Assembly (NCBI GenBank): GCA_028287785.1
Contig: JAQBOZ010000011.1
Location: 62,001-126,000 of the forward strand
Reading direction: 5' to 3'
Length of the DNA: 64,000 bases
Origin: Chlorobiota bacterium
Lineage (GTDB): Bacteria > Bacteroidota > Ignavibacteria > OLB7
Positions within the stretch are counted from its first letter, which is position 1; each line of letters starts with the position of its first letter. Both the position numbers and the translations under genes were made by a program. Below the pieces are notes generated by a model. That model did no database searches. It had not been told where the DNA came from and saw nothing but the letters and a program-made list of their open reading frames with translations. Below are positions 55,538 to 63,974 of this stretch, in pieces.

Positions 55538-55603
55538 GCACCGGGAGTCCCGATCACCGCAAGGCTCGGGAGCGCTTGGCATAAGCGCGGCAGCTCCCGG
55601 TGT
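55538..55603 (+). ncRNA. Three-way-junction RNA-like element upstream of the 171-aa gene
   Basis: Three helices fit without gaps: P1 CACCGGGAG (55539-55547) with CTCCCGGTG (55594-55602); P2 TCCCGA (55548-55553) with TCGGGA (55566-55571); P3 GCGCTT (55572-55577) with AAGCGC (55583-55588). P1, P2 and P3 are contiguous apart from the five-base linker GGCAG. TGTACTTTTCT follows, so a terminator role is possible. It ends 17 bases before ATG 55620, where a leader or attenuator would lie. I could not match it to a named RNA family. The 262 bp before it (55277-55537) show nothing recognisable. Confidence 0.45.
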
Positions 55604-55619
55604 ACTTTTCTGCCATCTT

Positions 55620-56135
55620 ATGCCAAAGACCAAGAAAATTCCATCAGCTACTGAAGCCGATCAGCAGGGTGCCTTTGTTCCGTGGAGGATGATTGATGAC
55701 ATCGATATCGGTCTGTCGACCCTGTTCGTAACTATCGAAGCCGTTCGCCATTTCATGGATGAGTCCGATGATGGTTCGCTGGAATGGCAATTGCTCCGCA
55801 ACGCATTGCCGGAAACGTTCTACGATCTTCTGGGCGTGCTGGATCGCGCCGGAGTTCTGGAGACAACGTCGCGATATCCCATTGCGGCACGTGCCGCCAA
55901 TCGAAGCAAAAATCAGCATACTCCGCCATCATCGTCGGATGATCTTGAGAAGCCGCAGCCTCATCTGGCACCGCCGTATGCCGTCGACACATGGGCAGAG
56001 ATGGTAGTGATGGGACGGCAATTGATGATACGGTTCCTGCTGGAAAAGGCCCTTGCCGAGAATAACGAGCGCAGGGTAACGCTGCTTCAAGGTGCCACGG
56101 AGGTTGCGCGGCGTGGAGTGGTGGAAGCAGGGTAG
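55620..56135 (+). CDS. Hypothetical protein, 171 aa
   Basis: Begins MPKTKKIPSATEADQQGAFVPW. Two helical segments (DIDIGLSTLFVTIEAVRHFM, then WAEMVVMGRQLMIRFLLEKALAENNERRVTLLQ) flank a Ser/Pro-rich linker. No signal peptide or catalytic motif. No Shine-Dalgarno is visible, but the structured element above ends 17 bases upstream. Base composition is intermediate between core and island. Context (island, before an MNT-HEPN gene) suggests an accessory gene; function not known. Confidence 0.55.
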   Translation: MPKTKKIPSATEADQQGAFVPWRMIDDIDIGLSTLFVTIEAVRHFMDESDDGSLEWQLLRNALPETFYDLLGVLDRAGVLETTSRYPIAARAANRSKNQHTPPSSSDDLEKPQPHLAPPYAVDTWAEMVVMGRQLMIRFLLEKALAENNERRVTLLQGATEVARRGVVEAG

Positions 56136-56299
56136 TCCTATCTCCGCGACGTGTAGTCCAAACCGGAATGGCGGTTCAGAATGGAATATCTGAACCGTCG
56201 TTTATATCAATGACGATAGCGTCTTCATCGAATCCGGGTTCGATGCAGGCGTAACCATCTGATCCGCTGTATATTCGCCACGTCTCACATGCGATCCCA

Positions 56300-57187
56300 A
56301 TGACGCAATCCCGAATCCATCCTGTGAACACAAGCATCGATCATCTTCCAGAACACAAGCAGGAACAACTCCGTCGCGTGGTGGAAATTATCCGCGAGGA
56401 GACGGAGGTGGAGATGATCATCCTCTTCGGGAGCTATGCCGCCGGCACATGGGTGGAGGAGCCCGGTCCCGACCCGCGCACCTTCGAGTACCAGAGCGAT
56501 TTCGATATCTATGTGCTTGTGGAGGATAAGAAAGTCGCCCGCAAGGGATCGCTCTGGGCGCGTGTGGAAAACCGGCTTCGCCGTCAAGTCCCGACGCCGG
56601 TGGGATTGCTGGTTGATGCCATCGCCGCATTCGATAGCTACATTCGTGAGGGACGATACTTCTACACCGATATCCGAACGCTCGGGATTCTGCTGTACGA
56701 CTCGGAGAAGTTCGCGCTGGCAGAGCCGCGTGAGCTGAGCCCGGAGCAGCGTTTGGTATTGGCGACGGAGGATTTTGAATACTGGTTCGATAGCGCGAAT
56801 GGTTTTCTATTGAACACACAGTTTGCCATCGATCGTGCTGATTATATCAACGCGGTGTTCCAGCTTCATCAGGCAACCGAGCGGTTGTATTCCGCTCTTC
56901 TCCTGACCTTTACCAACTACAAGCCGAAACTCCACGATATCGAGAAGCTCGGTAATCTTGCGGCGGGACAGGCACCGGAGCTGGTTCCCGTCTTTCCAAT
57001 CGGGACTGAAGAGGAACGACGGTTATTCTCACTCCTTCGCCGGGCGTATATCGAGGCCCGGTATGATAAGAAGTACAGGATAGAGCGGCAGGAGCTGGAG
57101 TGGCTGCTGGAGCGGGTGATCGCGCTGAAAGGGATTGTGGAGGATGTCTGCCGGGCCAGAATCGCGAAGTACTCGGGAGTGCGTTGA
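56300..57187 (+). CDS. MNT-HEPN fusion protein (minimal nucleotidyltransferase plus HEPN)
   Basis: 295 aa. The N-terminal MNT domain has MIILFGSYAAGTWVEE (GSxxxG) and the metal-binding pair in YQSDFDIYVLVED. The C-terminal half is a HEPN domain: FAIDRADYINAVFQLHQATERLYSALLLTF, KPKLHDIEKLGNLA and LLRRAYIEARYDKKYRIERQELEWLL. The RxxxxH-type RNase motif is not clear (ARYDKKYRI has no histidine), so RNase activity is uncertain. MNT and HEPN are usually encoded as a two-gene toxin-antitoxin pair; here they are one chain. The IS256 derivative begins three bases after the stop. Confidence 0.85.
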   Translation: MTQSRIHPVNTSIDHLPEHKQEQLRRVVEIIREETEVEMIILFGSYAAGTWVEEPGPDPRTFEYQSDFDIYVLVEDKKVARKGSLWARVENRLRRQVPTPVGLLVDAIAAFDSYIREGRYFYTDIRTLGILLYDSEKFALAEPRELSPEQRLVLATEDFEYWFDSANGFLLNTQFAIDRADYINAVFQLHQATERLYSALLLTFTNYKPKLHDIEKLGNLAAGQAPELVPVFPIGTEEERRLFSLLRRAYIEARYDKKYRIERQELEWLLERVIALKGIVEDVCRARIAKYSGVR

Positions 57188-57189
57188 TA

Positions 57190-58078
57190 TTTGTGTAATA
57201 GGCAGAGCGTGAGTTGTCAATTTACGATCGTGGTCCCCATTGATTTGGCAGCGCCGCCACGAAGTGGATGTGCAGCTCTCGCACGATTGCCGTCCAATCT
57301 GGACGCGCTCGTTCCCAGCTCAGCGATCGCTCGTTGATATCGCGCAGCACCAGTGTCAACAGACGCATCGCGCTGTCGATGCTCGGCATCTGCGCGCGGT
57401 TCTTCGTCAGATTCCGCACCTGACGGTTGATGTTCTCCTGCGGGTTGGTCGTGTACACCATCCGCCGCAGTCCCGGCGAGTAGTTCCACATCGAAGCGAT
57501 CCGCGGCAGGAACACCTCCGACTGATGCACGATCTCAGGATACCGCGACTGGTACTCCTGGCGGAACTCCGCAAGCGCCAGCTCGGCCGATTCATAGCTA
57601 GGCGTCTGGTCGATCCCCTTCATCACCCGAGCGACCGCCGCGCGATGGATCCACGGAACGTGCTGAAGACTGGAACGGATTTGATGGACGACACACGGCA
57701 GATGCTCGGCCGATGGGTAGTTCACCGCAAGCGCCTGATCGATCCCCGTAAGGTTGTCCGAGCAGACGATCAGCATCTGCTTCAGACCGCGTTTCTGAAG
57801 CTCGACGAACACCGTCTGCCAGAACCCCTCCTGCTTCAGGCTGTGCTCGACGAACGCACCCGACCATCCGACCGAGCGGCGAGCCGGACGCCATCGACAG
57901 CGGCTTGCCGGCTGCTTCCTTGACAGCGGCGGTAAGTTCAGATCCTCGATGCTTTTACCTCGTTGTTTGCCGTCGCCGACGGCTGACGGTTGTATCAACA
58001 TGCTTCCTCCGTGTTGTGTACCGCCGTCATGCCGCGGCGGAAAGGTGCTGGCTGAAATGCCTATCCCTATTACACAAA
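57190..58078 (-). mobile_element. Internally deleted IS256-family element with 13-bp terminal repeats
   Basis: TTTGTGTAATAGG at 57190-57202 and its exact inverse CCTATTACACAAA at 58066-58078 bound an 889-bp segment that contains the 3' part of an IS256 transposase on the minus strand. Full IS256 elements are about 1.3-1.5 kb, so roughly half the transposase is missing. Eight-base direct repeats are not seen in the flanks (CGTTGATA left, CTTCGGCG right), suggesting later rearrangement. Confidence 0.78.
57222..58001 (-). pseudogene. IS256-family transposase, internally deleted and frameshifted
   Basis: GGAGG precedes ATG 58001, and the first residues (MLIQPSAVGDGKQRGKSIEDL) continue in a second frame as ELTAAVKEAAGKPLSMASG, a typical IS256 N-terminus. 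It then jumps to AFVEHSLKQEGFWQTVFVELQKRG in the first frame. From there the C-terminal half is canonical (LIVCSDNLTGIDQALAVNYP, CVVHQIRSSLQHVPW, MVYTTNPQENINRQVR). The first catalytic Asp region is lost in the deletion, so it cannot be active. Confidence 0.8.
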
Positions 58079-58084
58079 CTTCGG

Positions 58085-58375
58085 CGCACTCTCTTGCCGG
58101 AGTATCCGTTGCGCTTCGGCAGCCTGCAGGATGCGCGATCATTCTGTGGAGGCGGGCTTTGTCAGGTACAACACCGAGCACCGTTATAGTGGGATCGCGA
58201 CGTTACCGCTGATATCGCTACATCGCGGTCATGACAACAGGATGCTGGTGCGGTGAAACCCGTTCCTTGCTGAGGCGTACTGGTGCCATCCTGGGCAATT
58301 TGTCAAAGGAGGGCCGAAGGTCGCTGTAGTACTGGCAGCGGTGCAGGTAAACAAGCTATGGGTAATTATCTCGAC
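58085..58375 (+). pseudogene. IS3-family orfB C-terminal scrap
   Basis: Read across frameshifts: LPEYPLRFGSLQDARSFC, FVRYNTEHRYSGIATLPL, EAYWCHPGQFVKGGPKV. This parallels the orfB end YP.RFGSI.DAR.FCR.F..WYN.EHRHSGI...TP and AY..HPERFVRG.PKPP. It starts right at the edge of the IS256 derivative and has no other part in the window. Confidence 0.6.
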
Positions 58376-59130
58376 GGCGGGCAATCAGAGTGTCAATGTT
58401 GTCGCATTCCTATCGGCAGGTTTCGTCGCTGCTTTTTCATTTGAGCCCATTACTGTCAGGGTTTTATGGTCGTTACACTACATAAATAGTGATAGACACC
58501 GCTGAATCGATTATAAGCCATACCCGGCGAATCAATCCGACCTTCACGATCCTTTGAAAAAAAATCGATGATAGTGAATATACACTTGACAATATGACAA
58601 GGACAGTATACCTTCATCCCTATAAGACAACGTTTGTAAATACGGGCGGGATAGACATTGACGAGGAGCTAATCCGATGATAAGCGAAATATCAAGAGAA
58701 ACAGGTTCGATAAGAAGAATAACAGCGCATGAAGGTCGGCTTGACCAATAATGATTCAGTCTTCTAGCTTCGTTTAGAGAGGTTGACTGTTTAGGATTTA
58801 TCGCCTTTAATGGTGATCATTTGCCTCTCTTCCGTTCTATTTTAGTTGCAGTTGAAAGTTATTTATAGTCTCGGATGTAACTTTCCATAAAACGAAGTTA
58901 TAGCCAAATTGCGCAAAAATGGCTGAGAAGATAACCTGGCGAGCTTTGAGGCGTTTCTATTTTCAGGAAGTTAAATTCGAGATTTAGTTGCATATATGAT
59001 TGTGTAGATCGATTATGAAATGCATCTATCCAATATATTTCGAAAAGGTTGAAAAATAGACATTCTGTCTCAATGAATCGTTTCGGATGCTGTCTATAAC
59101 GTTACTATACGTGCGGCTTCTTTTGCACTA
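58376..59130. other. AT-rich non-coding stretch of the island
   Basis: About 750 bp of low GC without a credible long ORF. It contains the short ORF at 58677 and ends with the TA flank of the IS630 element (59129-59130). Nothing else could be recognised. Confidence 0.5.
58677..58751 (+). CDS. Possible 24-aa peptide with strong ribosome binding site
   Basis: ATG 58677 follows AGGAG (58664-58668) at eight bases, the best Shine-Dalgarno in the island. A TTGACA (58586-58591) and TATACC (58607-58612) lie upstream with 15-bp spacing. The peptide MISEISRETGSIRRITAHEG... is basic and ends at TAA 58749-58751. It could be a leader peptide, a truncated HTH or chance. Confidence 0.25.
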   Translation: MISEISRETGSIRRITAHEGRLDQ

Positions 59131-59182
59131 CTGAGGTGCACTTAACAAGCTAAACATCCTATCTTTGCCACGGGGTGACACA

Positions 59183-59662
59183 ATGGCAAAGAACCTAGCG
59201 CAGAAGCGCGATTGGCGCGAAGAGCGCCGCTTTCGAGCATGGGATCTGCATCAGCAGGGCTGGAAACAGATCGATATCACAACGGCACTTGGAGTTACCA
59301 CCGGAGCCGTCAGCCAGTGGCTGTCGCGTGCTTGTAGTGGCGGAGTCGATGATCTTCACAATCGCCCGAGGCGTGGTGCTCCACGCCGATTAACCGACGA
59401 GCAGCATCAACGTATTCCAGGCCTACTGGCACTCGGAGCCGAGCATTTTGGCTTTCAGGGCGATGTCTGGACGAGCCAGCGTATTGCCGAGGTGATTCAA
59501 AGGACTTTTCATGTCCGCTATCATCCGGCACACGTCCGGCGGCTGTTGCATGCGTTGGGCTTCTCGGTACAGAAGCCCAATGTCAAGGCCACGCAACGCG
59601 ATGAAGCGGCAATCGCCGCTTGGGTGCAGGACACGTTGCCAGCAATCAAAAAAAAGCGGTAG
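59183..59662 (+). CDS. IS630 transposase, first frame (DNA-binding part)
   Basis: 159 aa from ATG 59183 (MAKNLAQKRDWREERRFRAW). A helix-turn-helix arm (WKQIDITTALGVTTGAVSQWLSRA) and the linker (TSQRIAEVIQRTFHVRYHPAHVRRLLHALGFSVQKPN) are typical of IS630/Tc1-mariner proteins. The frame ends at TAG just after an A8 run (59648-59655), and the catalytic part continues in another frame. Confidence 0.85.
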   Translation: MAKNLAQKRDWREERRFRAWDLHQQGWKQIDITTALGVTTGAVSQWLSRACSGGVDDLHNRPRRGAPRRLTDEQHQRIPGLLALGAEHFGFQGDVWTSQRIAEVIQRTFHVRYHPAHVRRLLHALGFSVQKPNVKATQRDEAAIAAWVQDTLPAIKKKR

Positions 59663-60179
59663 ACGAACAGCGTATTCCGACGAATCGGGCTTCTATCTGC
59701 TCCCGGCAGTTGCTCGGACATGGGCACCGAGCGGTCAAACACCGGTTCTGCGCTCGAAATTGACCCGAGATCATCTGTCGGTCATCAGTGGCATCACTGC
59801 TGACGGCGAGTTGCTGATGCAGGTCTACGCGCATGCGATCAGTAGTACAGAATGCGTGCGATTCCTGAAGCACCTCGTCCGACATCTTGGGACAATCCTG
59901 GTCGTGTGGGACGGAGCGCCGATCCATCGATCAAAGGTTGTCAAAGAGTATTTGAGCACCGACGCTGAAGGTTTGGTGCATCTGGAACGATTACCGGCAT
60001 ATGCACCGGAGGTCAGTCCGGACGAGGGTGTCTGGCATTATTTGAAGAATGTCGAGTTGCGCAATATCTGCTGCGACAGCCTGCGAACGCTTCGCTATGA
60101 ATTACGCTGCGCAACAAAGCGTCTACGCCATAAATGCAATGTCTTACTTGGATGTTTGCGACAAATTGAGTCCGTTTAG
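59649..60179 (+). CDS. IS630 transposase, second frame (catalytic DDE part)
   Basis: Joined to the first frame by a +1 (or -2) shift on A8. The DDE triad is intact: YSDESGFYLLP, LVVWDGAPIHRS and PEVSPDEGVWHYLKN. The combined protein would be about 335-340 aa, the normal IS630 size, which favours programmed slippage over decay. No independent start with a ribosome binding site is seen. Confidence 0.82.
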   Translation, partial: KKSGRRTAYSDESGFYLLPAVARTWAPSGQTPVLRSKLTRDHLSVISGITADGELLMQVYAHAISSTECVRFLKHLVRHLGTILVVWDGAPIHRSKVVKEYLSTDAEGLVHLERLPAYAPEVSPDEGVWHYLKNVELRNICCDSLRTLRYELRCATKRLRHKCNVLLGCLRQIESV

Positions 60180-60198
60180 ATACCAATGCGCACTTCAG

Positions 60199-60525
60199 TA
60201 AATCGATCATCACCGGCGCGTTACGCAGAAGTCTTCTGGAGAAGGATGGGGTGCTGATCCGGCGGGTGAAGTAATGGATGCCATGAAGCGCCGCGAGGAA
60301 TTGGTTGTCGTATAACCATAGCCGCATTTAAGCAACATGAGATAACGGATAAGTTCAGCCCAAGCGCTCGATTTGTTTTGTGTTGTTCTGTATGATTGTC
60401 AAGGACAATTACAGGACGGTCGTAGATTTGCCACCTGATAGCCTCCCAAGATATCCTGACTCACTTATCGATTCTGTTCTCGAAGATTGAGCTTTGAGAT
60501 TTTTTTCATTAGCAACAGAAATTGT
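60199..60525. other. Segment between the IS630 element and the duplicated IS630 end
   Basis: 327 bp with no recognisable gene. A minus frame (GIHYFTRRISTPSFSRRLL, part of 60013..60327) looks faintly protein-like but is short and unassigned. Flanked on both sides by the same IS630 right end. Confidence 0.4.
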
Positions 60526-60631
60526 CGTTATGAATTAAACTGCGCAACAAAGCGTCTACGCCATAAATGCAATGTCTTGCTTGGATGTTTGCGACAAATT
60601 GAGTCCGTTTAGATACTAATGCGCACTTCAG
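60526..60631 (+). repeat. Second copy of the IS630 right end (106 bp)
   Basis: Nearly identical to 60093-60198, with only a handful of mismatches (for example CGTTATGAATTAAACTGCGC against CGCTATGAATTACGCTGCGC). It ends with the same right terminal repeat and the flanking TA (60632-60633). It is a remnant of another IS630 copy. Its end lies 34 bases before the start of the 1102-aa gene, so it may contribute to that gene's promoter. Confidence 0.9.
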
Positions 60632-60665
60632 TAACATCATCACAACCACGTGACAGGAATGCACC

Positions 60666-63600
60666 ATGGCCGATATTCATGTGTTTGCCGACATAGATCA
60701 GATCAGGGGACAGGACGATAATAACCCGATGCAGACGATCGATGAGGCATATGGGCCGACTCGCACAAATGTGAATGACCGTTATCGTCTTACCAGTCGG
60801 TTCAAGTTCGACGATGAAGCAGTGGCGTATGCCATGTTCGATGGCATCGCGATTGTGCAGGATGTCCCCGATCCAAATTTTCCAGGCTTGGTCAATTTGG
60901 CGCTCTATAACATTGGAATTAGTCGCCGTTTTCCTAATCCGAAGGTTGTGATTTACCGCGGATTAGTTCGGGATGATTTCTTCCGAGATACCGGTATCGA
61001 ATCGAAGATGCAAATTGCGAATCGACCAGGTTTTAACTCTGATTTAATTGTCAATATGTGGCAACACTTTGACGATTGGAAAAACAAGATTTTACCCATT
61101 GGACAGACCACATCTCTCGTCGAGCCTCCCTATGATATGGTCGGTTATATGAATTATGACCCAAATGGACATGAACTTGATTCGGATGGGCGAGAGATCA
61201 AAAGGAAAGAATACGGAGATGACGATGACGTCATTGGATGGTTCCTGAGACACTCAACCGGACTAAATTATTATCCGTTTCCCATAAAAAAAGGTTGGAC
61301 AATCGGTCGATTTAAGCGCTATACTGAACTGCACCAAGTCGGAGGGGGAATCGATATACTTCTTCAGGAAGAAAGTCATGGGTTGACGTTCGGTGTAATG
61401 CGGAAGTTTCAGAATACTGTGGAATTTACACAGCCTTCGACGGGCGTTGCGGGAGCCGAGGATGTTGACAAAATGAGATCTCGTGAACGTGTGCTTGATT
61501 ACATCGACCCGGCAGCATTCTATAATCATTTTCGCGATTCCGGTGTAGACTATAAAGCTGAAACAATCATTGGGGATGCCGTCTATGATCGAATTGTCAG
61601 CAAATTTTATACAAAAAATCGCATTTATGTGGAAATACGGAATCAAAGTGACAATTCGCTGAATATGGGCCTGGATAACATGGACGAGACCACCATGACT
61701 GATCATTTTAAGATCGGATTCAATGGTGCTCCCGGATCGGAACTGCCCGCAAATTATTATGTGAATTTCTGGCCCATATATTATACGGAACTCAGCACGG
61801 CATCGGGCGATATGAATACGATGCAGATAGCGTTTCGCAAGAAGTATAATCCTGTTCCGGTTATCTACATGGATCAGGCGATGTCCGTAAAAGAAGTGGG
61901 GAGTGAGCGTTTTATTAGGGATTTTGCGGCGGAAAGTGCCATATGGTCAAACACCTTTCAATTCCTCACCCCCAATCTGCCGCGCCTTGTCAATGATCAT
62001 GGGGCAGGGGCGAAGACAGGTACGGCATGGATGACACGGATCTATCTGATACGAAAGAAGCTCCCTGCGATCCAACTACCCGCTCGCACCATTCCGTCCG
62101 ATAATTATGCGGATCTTATTTTTGGACCAGTAGTAAACCTGAGTTCATTCTATCCGGCAGGTAATAATAGCAAATGGATATTGGGCGGAGCAAAGCGATA
62201 TGTAAATGGAGATGTCGAATTTGGCGGTAAAGGAGACTTTATGGTGCTTACCGGAAAGTATATCGATCAATCGTCGATTGTATTTTTCGCGACACTGCTC
62301 GATAAGAACGGTCGTATTACTCCCATGCCTGTCGTTTCTACAAGGCCGATCCAAGCCGTCGATTACGGGCCGTTGTCGGGTCAGTTCTTCGAGGCGATTA
62401 AAAGCTGGTCTTCGCAGTTCGATAAATTTAAAAATTTTCCAATCCTCCCTATGGGAGGCACAAAGAAAGAACTTCCGACATATCAACGTGAATACGAGTA
62501 CTTCCCGGAATATGGTATGCTGACCTTACGTGTGTCACATTCGGAGTACGATGTCCATCTTCTTCCTGCGGTTGCATTGTTCGACCCATCTCTGCTTCCA
62601 ATATATTTCAGCCTGGATAGCTTTCAGCATGCCAAGGATCAGAACGGCAAGTACTTTCATCAGGCTCAGTTAATGCTCAGCGGCTTGAATAACTCCAGCG
62701 TTTATACGCGCGAGTTCCCCATGAATGGAAATGTTATCGTTCGATCAGTGGACCGCTTCAATTTTACCTCGGATAATTCGGTCGTTGGAGAGGGCTTGAT
62801 CGAGGCGACGACTGATCCCAAAGCTTACTTTGTTGCTAATAGTAGTGATAAGGCGAATCTGATAGCATTTGTTGAAGCGATTGAAGATACATATGCTGAT
62901 TGGGATTTGCGGCCGGAGGATACAGTGTCAAGGTTCAGGCAGGAATACTATGGAAGCAATTATCGTGCATCTGCTCAGGGGGCGACCAAAGAGCACATAA
63001 TGGCTATAGGAAAAGGTCTCTTGTTTCAAATATCTATTCCAGCGGATAATAATTTGGAAGCTGACGGTATTACGCCGCGAATTTTAATCAGGTGGCGAGC
63101 GAGGGTCGCTTCTCCAGATAAGGTAGATCTGGTGCGACGCTATGAGGATGCAATCGATCACTTGTGGGCTTTGGCTGATGAAAACAGCTTCCGTGATAAT
63201 CCAAGCCCTCTTGTCCAGGATCCTGAACACGCTGGCAGTCTTCCAAGATATAGATGGGATCTTGGGCATGCAACGTATGGCCTAATGGCGTTGATTAACA
63301 ATGGCCTGATCGATTATCCATATACAAAGGGATTTGGAATTGACAACAGCATCGATCTCGCCAGCTACGTCGGTGATCTCGGTGGGGTGCCAGCCGACTA
63401 TTTTGGACATATTGTCAATGGTGCGCCACCTTCTGGTCGGGCCGAATTTCCTGAAACTCCGGATCGGGATCGCTATTGGGAGATTGAAGCTCCAGATAAT
63501 GATTTGATCGGAGATGCAGAGTCGTTTGGCTGGTGGAGAGCATGGAAATCAGTGCGGGATGATGCGGCGGCGGCGCATGACACCTTTAAATTCAGTGATG

Positions 63601-63974
63601 TCTTAAAGCATTACTATAACCCCAATGTCGTCACCAATGCACATTACACAAAACGCTGGCATATCTTCTGTGAAGACAACGGTTATATCGATGCCACTGG
63701 CAATTGGCTTATTACTGGCCCGACACATCCTGTGTATCAGCAACTTGTGGGGCGGGTACGAAGGTCGGGCGTGCTTCTGGCATGTGTTGCGTATGAGACT
63801 AGAGCAACGGGAATTTACCTGCTCAACTCTAAAAAAATTCTGGATTCTCCCGCGGAGAAATATCTGAGGCCTCCAGTAGAGAAGTATAGTGCCGTGCTGA
63901 CCGATACTGAAATTGTATATTATACTATCGATAGATGGTTGAACAAGGTACAGGGATGGCTGGCGGCTGAATGA
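60666..63974 (+). CDS. Orphan 1102-aa protein of unknown function
   Basis: ATG 60666 follows CAGGAATGCACC, a usable ribosome binding site. No signal peptide or membrane segment, so probably cytoplasmic. Aromatic- and Asp/Tyr-rich throughout (FPGLVNLALYNIGISRRF, PPYDMVGYMNYDPNG, YFPEYGMLTLRVSHSEYDVHLLP). The most motif-like stretch is RWDLGHATYGL (~863-873) followed by IDLASYVGDLGG (~896-907) and DYFGHIVNG, a His/Asp-rich pattern that could be catalytic. I recognise no family. GC and codon use are lower than in the core. It is the last complete gene in the window, so partners may lie beyond it. Confidence 0.75.
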   Translation: MADIHVFADIDQIRGQDDNNPMQTIDEAYGPTRTNVNDRYRLTSRFKFDDEAVAYAMFDGIAIVQDVPDPNFPGLVNLALYNIGISRRFPNPKVVIYRGLVRDDFFRDTGIESKMQIANRPGFNSDLIVNMWQHFDDWKNKILPIGQTTSLVEPPYDMVGYMNYDPNGHELDSDGREIKRKEYGDDDDVIGWFLRHSTGLNYYPFPIKKGWTIGRFKRYTELHQVGGGIDILLQEESHGLTFGVMRKFQNTVEFTQPSTGVAGAEDVDKMRSRERVLDYIDPAAFYNHFRDSGVDYKAETIIGDAVYDRIVSKFYTKNRIYVEIRNQSDNSLNMGLDNMDETTMTDHFKIGFNGAPGSELPANYYVNFWPIYYTELSTASGDMNTMQIAFRKKYNPVPVIYMDQAMSVKEVGSERFIRDFAAESAIWSNTFQFLTPNLPRLVNDHGAGAKTGTAWMTRIYLIRKKLPAIQLPARTIPSDNYADLIFGPVVNLSSFYPAGNNSKWILGGAKRYVNGDVEFGGKGDFMVLTGKYIDQSSIVFFATLLDKNGRITPMPVVSTRPIQAVDYGPLSGQFFEAIKSWSSQFDKFKNFPILPMGGTKKELPTYQREYEYFPEYGMLTLRVSHSEYDVHLLPAVALFDPSLLPIYFSLDSFQHAKDQNGKYFHQAQLMLSGLNNSSVYTREFPMNGNVIVRSVDRFNFTSDNSVVGEGLIEATTDPKAYFVANSSDKANLIAFVEAIEDTYADWDLRPEDTVSRFRQEYYGSNYRASAQGATKEHIMAIGKGLLFQISIPADNNLEADGITPRILIRWRARVASPDKVDLVRRYEDAIDHLWALADENSFRDNPSPLVQDPEHAGSLPRYRWDLGHATYGLMALINNGLIDYPYTKGFGIDNSIDLASYVGDLGGVPADYFGHIVNGAPPSGRAEFPETPDRDRYWEIEAPDNDLIGDAESFGWWRAWKSVRDDAAAAHDTFKFSDVLKHYYNPNVVTNAHYTKRWHIFCEDNGYIDATGNWLITGPTHPVYQQLVGRVRRSGVLLACVAYETRATGIYLLNSKKILDSPAEKYLRPPVEKYSAVLTDTEIVYYTIDRWLNKVQGWLAAE

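Larger units (their letters stand above)
59131..60198 (+). mobile_element. Complete-looking IS630-family insertion sequence
   Basis: The terminal inverted repeats are CTGAGGTGCAC... (from 59131) and, at the right end, the inverse of CTGAAGTGCGC (ending 60198), with CTAAAC also matching at the same offset further in. The dinucleotide TA flanks both ends (59129-59130 and 60199-60200), the expected IS630 target duplication. Size is 1068 bp. It carries the two-frame transposase described next. Confidence 0.85.

Noticed and set aside
55538-55603. Integron attC site
   Set aside because: The fold lacks the core-site sequences and the paired R/L box layout, and no integron integrase is present.
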